Assembly (NCBI GenBank): GCA_028751055.1
Contig: JAQZDD010000014.1
Span: 1-10,518 of the forward strand
Origin: Euryarchaeota archaeon Ods04
Lineage (GTDB): Archaea; Halobacteriota; Halobacteria; Halobacteriales; Halorutilaceae
DNA: 10,518 nucleotides
Direction of reading: 5' to 3'
Part shown: piece after piece, positions 5,295 through 10,518 of the stretch
Position numbering within the stretch: position 1 is the stretch's first letter
Layout: every line of letters starts with the position of its first letter
Position numbers and translations under genes: made by a program
The notes under the pieces: generated by a model
The model's input: the letters and a program-made list of their open reading frames with translations, nothing else
Databases searched by the model: none
Told to the model about the DNA's origin: nothing

Positions 5295-5971
5295 TCGACC
5301 ACCTCTACGGACGCGCCGTCGTCTTCGAGGAGTTCGCGCGGCGTCTCGGTCGTCGCACGCTCGAACTCGTCGTCTTCGATGCCGACGAGAGATGCGACTG
5401 CGTGAAGTTCACGCGGCGCGCGAATCTGAAGATGTGTGTACGCGTCGGCGGAGACGACGAACGGCGTTCCGTACTTACGGACAAGCTTCAGCGTAACGTG
5501 CAGGTCGCGGAGCGCGCCGACGCGTTCGCCGCCCGACGATCTCAGAACGGGCGCGAGTGAGAGTTCGACGGCGACGCCCGCCTCCTCCGCTTCGCGCGCG
5601 AGGACGTGGTCGAAAGACCTGCTGTGCCCCCTTCCGCCGCCGTCACCGTTCGGATGTGCGAGAAGGTCGACGCCTGCTTGTATCGCCGCACGGTTTATCG
5701 AGGCGTCTCCGCCGTGTACGGCGACGACTGCGGCGTCCTCGCGCTCGGCACGCCGGACGCGTTCGTGTAGCTTCTCGACGTTGTCGGCGCGCACCTCGAC
5801 GCCCTCGTGGACAGGAACGGGCGGGTCGTCGGGCATATCGAAGGAGGGATATTCGTCCGCATCCGTGTGGCTCCGCAGAATGATAGCGTCGTAGCCCGCG
5901 CGCTCCGCTGTTAGTGCCATACGCGTCGGCGTGGTGCGCGTCTCGGGTGCGGCATGGACGAACTCGTACAT
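5291..5971 (-). CDS. rnp3: RNase P protein component 3 (Rpp30/p30 homologue)
   Basis: A 226-residue protein of the Rpp30 family, a PHP-like TIM-barrel subunit of archaeal RNase P that binds Pop5. The start MYEFVHAAPETRTTPTRMAL and the strand-helix repeat AERAGYDAIILRSHTD are followed by EGVEVRADNVEKLHERVRRA, DAAVVAVHGGDASINRAAIQ and AGVDLLAHPNGD (128-139). GVAVELSLAPVLRSSGGERV gives the typical ELSL strand. GTPFVVSADAYTHLQIRAPR is the late barrel motif usually written as S-(D/A)-A-x-x-x-x-x-(L/M)-R-x-P-R. Length is close to other haloarchaeal p30 proteins. The gene begins 41 bases after the nrdJ stop and has no clear Shine-Dalgarno site. It opens the rnp3-rnp2-psmA-SBDS cluster. Confidence 0.92.
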   Translation of the reverse strand: MYEFVHAAPETRTTPTRMALTAERAGYDAIILRSHTDADEYPSFDMPDDPPVPVHEGVEVRADNVEKLHERVRRAEREDAAVVAVHGGDASINRAAIQAGVDLLAHPNGDGGGRGHSRSFDHVLAREAEEAGVAVELSLAPVLRSSGGERVGALRDLHVTLKLVRKYGTPFVVSADAYTHLQIRAPRELHAVASLVGIEDDEFERATTETPRELLEDDGASVEVVE

Positions 5972-5981
5972 GCGCCGAGTT

Positions 5982-6007
5982 CGTCGTCGCGCGACAAAAG
6001 GACGACG
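5982..6007. repeat. Inverted repeat between nrdJ and rnp3
   Basis: Arms CGTCGTC (5982-5988) and GACGACG (6001-6007) flank a 12-base loop that on the minus strand contains CTTTTG. A perfect ten-base palindrome GTCGCGCGAC also lies at 5986-5995. It occupies most of the 41-base gap between nrdJ and rnp3. It might help end nrdJ transcription or bind a protein. The arms are low-complexity GTC repeats, common in this genome, so chance is a real possibility. Confidence 0.3.
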
Positions 6008-6012
6008 CTACC

Positions 6013-9000
6013 TCAGCACTCTGAGAAGCCGCAGTCGTTGCACTTGACGCAGCCCTCGGTGTAGACGAGCATCGAACCGCATTCGGGGCACTCGGGGTTG
6101 CGTCCCTCGTCGATTATCTGCTGTACGTCGGAGACTGTGGCTTCCGTCTGTGGCTCCTGAGTCTCGGTCGCGCCCGGAGCGATATCCGTCGTAGCCGCGC
6201 CGCCGTCGCTCTCAGCCTGCTTCTCATCCTCTTCCTCCTGCTCTTGCTCCTCTTCCGTCAGAGGAAGACGCGCCTGCTGAGGACGTGTCTCGCCCCGCAT
6301 GTACCTGTTCATAGCCTTCGCCATCGCGTCAGGGACGCTGTGAACCTGCTCGCCGCGGTCGAACGTTACCTTGGGCGACCTGATGCCTTCGAGTTGTTCG
6401 ACGACCTGCTCGGGCGGTATGCCGCTACGGAGACACAGAGACGTGAGACGTGCTATCGCCTCCGTGAACGACGCCGTGTAGCCGCCCGACTTTCCGATAC
6501 GTGCGAAGACCTCGAACATGCCGTCGTCGTCCTCGTTGATAGTGACGTACAGACCGCCGTATCCTGTCTCAACCTTCTGTGTCGCGCCCGTAATCGTGTC
6601 GGGACGCGGGCGCGGCGCGAACTCGTCGCCGCGTTTGGGTAGTTCGGACGACCCTTCTCCGTTCGTGCCGACAGGTTTCGTGTCGTCGGTGCTGGTGTCG
6701 GTGGCGGAACCGGTGGCGGAGGACGGTGCCTCCGCCGTGTCGGCGTCCGAGGCGTCGACACCCGTTACGCCGTCGGTGAGTTCGTTGACGGTTACTTCGC
6801 CCTCGGCGAGCATCTCGCGCACCTCCTCGACGGGGTCGACATCGTCCGCTGTTTCCTTGTTGTCGGCGCGCGTCGTCAGCACCTGCTTCGACCGCGTGCC
6901 GTCGCGGTAGTACGTGACTCCCTTTCCGCCGTTGCGGTAGATGTACTCGAAGACCTCCTTGGCGTCTTCGACGGTCGAGTCGTGTGGCGCGTTCGTCGTC
7001 TTCGATATCGCCGAGTCGACTCCCTCTTGGCATGCACACTGCACCGAGGCGTGCTCCTTCGCGCTCAGGTCGCCCGTCGTGACGAAGAGTTCGCCGATAG
7101 CGTCCGGGACGGTTTCGAGACCGTCGACGCCGTCGAACTCGTTCGCCGACATCTGCTCCTTCGCTTCTTCCTTGACGGCGTCCACGTCTATGTCGTTCTC
7201 GCGCAGGACACGCAGGAAGTAGTCGTCGAACTCGACGAGCATCTCGTCGCCCTGTACGTCGTCGGAGACGTTCTTGTAGTAGGCGACGTTGTAGATGGGT
7301 TCGCAGCCGCCCGTCGTGTTGCCTATCATCGATGTGGTTCCGGTTGGCGCGATGGTCGTCGTGTTGTGGTTCCGTACCGGATAGCCGTCCTCCCAGTCGT
7401 CGGCGGACTCGCCCGTCTGCTTCTCGAACCAGTCGCGGTACTCGGTCGGGTCGGCGAACTTGCTCTTGTGCCACTCATCGAAGACGCCGCGTTCGCGTGC
7501 GAGTTCGTGCGACGTTCGTTTCGACTCGTGGTTTATATGGGTCATGACCTGACGCGCCATCTCGTTCGCCGTGTCGCTTCCGTAACGGACGCCGGTCTGG
7601 ACGTACATCTGGGCGAGTCCCATGATTCCGAGACCTATCTTGCGCATCTCGGCGACCTTCTCCTCTATTTCGTCGATGGGGAAGTCGCTCATCGTGACGA
7701 CGTTTTCGAGGAAACGCGTGCCGACATCGATACGCCTGTCGAACTCGTCCCAGTCGATAGCCTCGTCAAGGAAGGCACCGACGGCGTCTTCGAGCGTCTC
7801 GTACGAGTCGCCGTTCGCGGCGTACCAGTCGCGCCAGTCTGGCGCGTCGTGCGCGACGAGCGTGCTCAGGTTTATGTGTCCTAAGTTGCACGCCTCGTAC
7901 TCTTCGAGCGGCTGTTCACCGCAGGGGTTTGTTGCAAGTATTTCATGCTCGGAATATTCATCTACGTCGAACGAATGTTCATCGTTCACACGGTCGAGGT
8001 AGATGACGCCGGGTTCGCCGTTCTCGTACGCGCCCTCGACCATACGTGTCCATATCTCGTCCGCGGGAACGCTGAGGATTTCGCCGACCTCGACGTACTC
8101 TCCCAAGTCGAAGCGGTCGTAGAGTTCCTTCGTCTCCTGTGTGGCGACGTGCGGCTCTCCCGTGCGTGGGTTGGTGAAGGTGAAATCCTCGTCGTTTTCG
8201 AGGGCATCCATGAAGTCGTGTGAGACGCCGACGGAGATGTTGAAGTTCGAGAGATGTCCCTCGGCGGCATTACGCAGATGCTTCGGGACGCGCCCCTCGT
8301 CGTCTATGAGTTCGCGCGCCTCGTCGAGTGCTTCGGTGAAAGACGTATGCGTGTAGTCGTCGGGGTCGTTGAGGCGCAGGGTGTGCGCGAGCGAGACGTC
8401 CTTGTTCTTCGCGTGTATGAACTGTATCACGTCGGGGTGCGAGACGCGCATGACGCCCATCTGCGCGCCGCGACGGGTGCCTCCCTGCGCTATCGTTTCG
8501 CAGTTGTGGACGATGATGTCCTCAGCGACGTATGTGTGGGTGTCGGCGACCTCGGCGTTGTAGACAGGACCCTCGTACTCGATGGTCTCGACCGACGAAA
8601 CCTCGACGACCTCGCGCCCGTGCGCCTGCTTCGTCCTGTCACGCGCACGGAAGTCGTCGGGTACGTCGTCGAAGAGGCGTTCGAGCGGCGTGCCGAGTGC
8701 GGTGCTGACGCTCACGCCCACCGAGTAAGTCGGCTTCTTACCCTCGGGTTCGCGGTGGTGGCGCGAGAACTGTACGCCACACCGAAGACCTGCCTGAAAC
8801 ACGAAGTCGACTATCTCCTCGTTTATTAATTTGAGCTTGGCGCGCTGGCTGTCGCCGCGTTTTTCGAGACGTCCGTCGCCGTCGAACAGGGATTCGAGTA
8901 CACGAGCCTGTGTCTCAGCGGGCGCGTTCCAGAGGAAGTCGGGTACCGTCTTCTCCGCCGCGCCGGTGCCGAAAAGCCCCTCGACGAACTCGGCAAAGCT

Positions 9001-10518
9001 CGCGTTCTCGGCGTGGACGTGAACCGTGTTGCGCTCCTCCACACGCTCGACACGTTCCTCGATACCGAAAGAGCTGAGAGCTGCGAGTATCTCCTCAACG
9101 GCTTCGTGCTCGTCGCTGTTGAGCGTGAAGACTACTTCGTTGGGAACACCGCGTCTGTAGACGACACATCCTTCGGCGAGGTACCAGCCCACGACCGCCG
9201 CGAAGTCCGAAACAGGAACCTCGTCGGCAAAGGATGCGGGCGTGCGTCCCTTGGAGGCTCCGTAGTACTCGCGGTTCACCCTCACACCGCCGTCGGTGAA
9301 GACGAGCGCGCCCGAAGCTATCTCCGTGAGAGACACCGTACCGTCGAGAGACAGGTCGTTCTCGTCCGTCGCGTTACCGAGCACGAGCATGTCGCCCTCG
9401 CGCAGGTCACCCGCGTCCACCCAGTCGAAGCCATCATCTCGGACAACTTTGAACGGGTGCTCGTCTGTGACGCTCAACGGCTTGTTGACGCGTTCCGGAG
9501 TTATCTTGACGATTTCCTCTTCGACATGGCGTTCCATCGTCGCCGTAACGGGCTGAGGGTCGCCGTTTTCGTCCACGACGAGGTCGCCTTCGTCCAGTTC
9601 CTCTATAGGTACGTTTCCATCGGGCGTCAGTATCTTCGTGCCCGGCACGAAGCACATCTGGTCGAACGTGCGCATGAAAGTTATAGGTCCTGAAGCTATA
9701 CCGCCCGTAGACCCAACTGGGTCGCCGTAAGGTCGGAGTTTCCAGAACGCATATCCCATTCCGCCGCCGCTGTTGTGCGACACGACCGAGTTTGCGACGT
9801 ACTCGGGTTCGTCGGCGACAGTCACGTCGTAGACGGTGTCGGTTCCGGCTTCTTCGACGCTCTCGACGGGAACGTGCCATGTCTTCCCCTTTATGCGTCC
9901 GACGCTCGGTCCTTCCGACTCGACCGTCTCAAACTCGTCGCGCATCGTTTCGGCGCGCGAGTCGACGAACCCGATGAGTTCCGCGAAACGTTCGAGACCG
10001 CGCTCGCCCGTCGGTCCGACGTTGTAGTAGTCGCGTTCGTCGGTGTCGTACTCCCAGCGTGTGGCGGGCACGCCGATTCCGAGCAGGAGGTGCTGGACAT
10101 CATCGATGAGTTGCTCGGACGCGCTCCAGAGACGCGGGTAGAGGTCCTTCTGCAGGCTTCCGTCGGCGGTGAAGAGACCGCGCAGGAACGCAGCGGCGGT
10201 ATCGGTGTCGGCTCTCCAGACAGCGTCGGGAACGCGCGCGCTCGGCGCGTCGGACTTCGCGTCGCCGAAGTTGGTGAGCCACCACCTCTTTACCTCGTGG
10301 CTGTGCAGGACGGCGTCGTAACAGCCGTCTTCCCACCGCCAGTCGAGACCCTCGTCGAACAGTTCGCGGCAGAGCCTGTCGGCGTGTTCGAGCGTCTCAT
10401 CGCGCGCAAGATGGAAACGTATCCCGTCCTCGTGCACCGAGCCGTCGCCTATCCACAGACCGACGATTTCGGCGAGTTCGGACGTCAGAGTCTCGGGCTG
10501 CGTCACAGTCTTGACCGC
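6013..10518 (-). CDS. nrdJ: Adenosylcobalamin-dependent ribonucleotide reductase (class II) with two inteins, N-terminus beyond window
   Basis: The frame is open from the right edge to TGA at 6015-6013; the precursor's N-terminus lies outside. It makes deoxyribonucleotides using a B12-derived radical. Extein 9771-9655 begins SGGGMGYAFWKLRPYGDPVG. Extein 8502-6016 begins CETIAQGGTRRGAQMGVMRV and holds the active-site motif NPCGE (7929-7915), whose Cys is the expected thiyl-radical residue, with Glu two residues on. CNLGHINLS supplies one redox cysteine 11 residues later, the spacing seen in Thermotoga NrdJ. APTGTTSMIGNTTGGCEPIY and CQEGVDSAISKTTNAP follow. An acidic linker (about 6865-6600) precedes the TSCPD-like domain (GATQKVETGYGGLYVTINED). 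After a Glu-rich stretch, a C-terminal ribbon has CPEC, CVKC, C and a terminal Cys, likely for zinc or for re-reduction of the active site. A GTG at 10506 is in-frame but lies inside the first intein and is not a real start. Confidence 0.95.
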   Translation of the reverse strand, partial: AVKTVTQPETLTSELAEIVGLWIGDGSVHEDGIRFHLARDETLEHADRLCRELFDEGLDWRWEDGCYDAVLHSHEVKRWWLTNFGDAKSDAPSARVPDAVWRADTDTAAAFLRGLFTADGSLQKDLYPRLWSASEQLIDDVQHLLLGIGVPATRWEYDTDERDYYNVGPTGERGLERFAELIGFVDSRAETMRDEFETVESEGPSVGRIKGKTWHVPVESVEEAGTDTVYDVTVADEPEYVANSVVSHNSGGGMGYAFWKLRPYGDPVGSTGGIASGPITFMRTFDQMCFVPGTKILTPDGNVPIEELDEGDLVVDENGDPQPVTATMERHVEEEIVKITPERVNKPLSVTDEHPFKVVRDDGFDWVDAGDLREGDMLVLGNATDENDLSLDGTVSLTEIASGALVFTDGGVRVNREYYGASKGRTPASFADEVPVSDFAAVVGWYLAEGCVVYRRGVPNEVVFTLNSDEHEAVEEILAALSSFGIEERVERVEERNTVHVHAENASFAEFVEGLFGTGAAEKTVPDFLWNAPAETQARVLESLFDGDGRLEKRGDSQRAKLKLINEEIVDFVFQAGLRCGVQFSRHHREPEGKKPTYSVGVSVSTALGTPLERLFDDVPDDFRARDRTKQAHGREVVEVSSVETIEYEGPVYNAEVADTHTYVAEDIIVHNCETIAQGGTRRGAQMGVMRVSHPDVIQFIHAKNKDVSLAHTLRLNDPDDYTHTSFTEALDEARELIDDEGRVPKHLRNAAEGHLSNFNISVGVSHDFMDALENDEDFTFTNPRTGEPHVATQETKELYDRFDLGEYVEVGEILSVPADEIWTRMVEGAYENGEPGVIYLDRVNDEHSFDVDEYSEHEILATNPCGEQPLEEYEACNLGHINLSTLVAHDAPDWRDWYAANGDSYETLEDAVGAFLDEAIDWDEFDRRIDVGTRFLENVVTMSDFPIDEIEEKVAEMRKIGLGIMGLAQMYVQTGVRYGSDTANEMARQVMTHINHESKRTSHELARERGVFDEWHKSKFADPTEYRDWFEKQTGESADDWEDGYPVRNHNTTTIAPTGTTSMIGNTTGGCEPIYNVAYYKNVSDDVQGDEMLVEFDDYFLRVLRENDIDVDAVKEEAKEQMSANEFDGVDGLETVPDAIGELFVTTGDLSAKEHASVQCACQEGVDSAISKTTNAPHDSTVEDAKEVFEYIYRNGGKGVTYYRDGTRSKQVLTTRADNKETADDVDPVEEVREMLAEGEVTVNELTDGVTGVDASDADTAEAPSSATGSATDTSTDDTKPVGTNGEGSSELPKRGDEFAPRPRPDTITGATQKVETGYGGLYVTINEDDDGMFEVFARIGKSGGYTASFTEAIARLTSLCLRSGIPPEQVVEQLEGIRSPKVTFDRGEQVHSVPDAMAKAMNRYMRGETRPQQARLPLTEEEQEQEEEDEKQAESDGGAATTDIAPGATETQEPQTEATVSDVQQIIDEGRNPECPECGSMLVYTEGCVKCNDCGFSEC
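7915..7983 (-). other. A/T-third-position codon patch over the NrdJ active site
   Basis: Across the 23 codons encoding DEHSFDVDEYSEHEILATNP and CGE, 15 end in A or T (GAT, GAA, CAT, GTA, TAT, ATA, CTT, GCA, ACA, GGT and repeats). The codons on either side mostly end in G or C. The protein sequence there is normal for the family, so the reading frame is sound. The shift may be a trace of recombination from a less GC-rich donor, or chance. Confidence 0.5.
8503..9654 (-). mobile_element. Intein 2 of NrdJ (384 residues, complete; LAGLIDADG homing endonuclease)
   Basis: A complete in-frame intein. Block A is CFVPGTKILTPDG with Cys1 at 9654-9652. Block B is LSVTDEHPFKVV, with the T-x-x-H needed for the N-terminal acyl shift. 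The two endonuclease motifs are FAAVVGWYLAEGCV (near 9195) and RVLESLFDGDGRL (near 8900). Block F is GPVYNAEVADTHTYVAED, then IIVHN with His and Asn (8505-8503). The next extein residue is Cys (8502-8500). All splicing residues are present, so it should splice and the gene drive function may persist. It sits between FMRTFDQM and CETIAQGGTRRGA, a conserved region of the reductase. Confidence 0.95.
9772..10518 (-). mobile_element. Intein 1 of NrdJ (C-terminal 249 residues; LAGLIDADG homing endonuclease)
   Basis: In-frame protein intron whose N-terminal splicing part lies beyond the right edge. Two LAGLIDADG-type motifs are visible: LAEIVGLWIGDGSV (about 10476-10435) and AAFLRGLFTADGSL (about 10194-10153), which carry the two acidic catalytic residues of a DOD endonuclease. 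The C-terminal splicing blocks are VYDVTVADEPEYVANS and then VVSHN. The penultimate His and terminal Asn (9774-9772) are intact, and the next extein residue is Ser, the expected nucleophile. The endonuclease therefore looks undamaged and splicing is probably active. It interrupts the reductase right before the conserved SGGGMGYAFW motif. Confidence 0.9.

Noticed and set aside
6982..7884. Long plus-strand open frame of 300 codons opposite nrdJ
   Set aside because: It lies wholly antisense to well-conserved reductase sequence. The translation has no recognisable domain and is Val/Arg/Leu-rich, as expected for a shadow frame in GC-rich DNA.
9013..9693. Plus-strand open frame of 226 codons opposite intein 2
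   Set aside because: It is antisense to a complete intein with intact motifs. No family features or ribosome-binding site support it.
10504..10506. GTG at 10506 as the start of the reductase
   Set aside because: The frame continues open to the right edge and the codon lies inside intein 1, upstream of its first visible LAGLIDADG motif. The N-terminal splicing domain and N-extein must lie outside the window.
1..10518. CRISPR array, insertion sequence or rRNA gene
   Set aside because: I saw no regularly spaced repeats, transposase-like frame with terminal repeats, or rRNA sequence in the window.

Overview
The window looks like chromosomal DNA of a halophilic archaeon, in or close to the class Halobacteria. 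The predicted proteins are acidic: S13 has acid-rich tails at both ends, and the proteasome alpha subunit and the ribonucleotide reductase have Glu/Asp runs. GC content is high, and the gene order matches archaeal core clusters. The isoleucine codon ATA is unusually frequent for a haloarchaeon, so a deep-branching or unusual lineage is possible. I do not name a genus. All genes I accept are on the minus strand, so transcription runs from high to low coordinates.

In transcription order: (1) About 10518 to 6013 is an adenosylcobalamin-dependent (class II) ribonucleotide reductase. It is open at the window edge and interrupted by two LAGLIDADG-type inteins, the first only partly visible. Only 39 extein residues separate them. 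(2) From 5971 to 3300 lie rnp3 (RNase P p30), rnp2 (RNase P Pop5), psmA (proteasome alpha) and an SBDS/Sdo1 ribosome-maturation gene. This is the start of the archaeal RNase P/proteasome/SBDS superoperon. In many other archaea exosome genes follow; here they do not. (3) From 3152 to 2512 is a small two-gene module, DUF433-like antitoxin then DUF5615-like PIN-fold toxin, with its own probable leaderless promoter. (4) From about 2460 to the left edge is the operon tRNA-Ser(GCT), rps13, rps4, a 27-codon ORF, rps11 and rpoD (RNA polymerase subunit D, open at the left edge). Its genes are separated by 0-1 base or overlap, apart from a 15-base gap after the tRNA.

The least expected item is the 27-codon basic ORF between rps4 and rps11. 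It overlaps both neighbours by ATGA junctions and has a strong GGAGG ribosome-binding site seven bases before its start. Other points of interest are a perfect 8-bp inverted repeat in the tRNA-Ser/S13 leader, a patch of about 23 codons with A/T-rich third positions over the reductase active-site motif NPCGE, and a chain of two minimal start-stop units between rnp2 and psmA.

Most of the genes serve core information processing: ribosome assembly, tRNA maturation, transcription and protein turnover, plus dNTP supply. The accessory elements are the inteins and the toxin-antitoxin pair.
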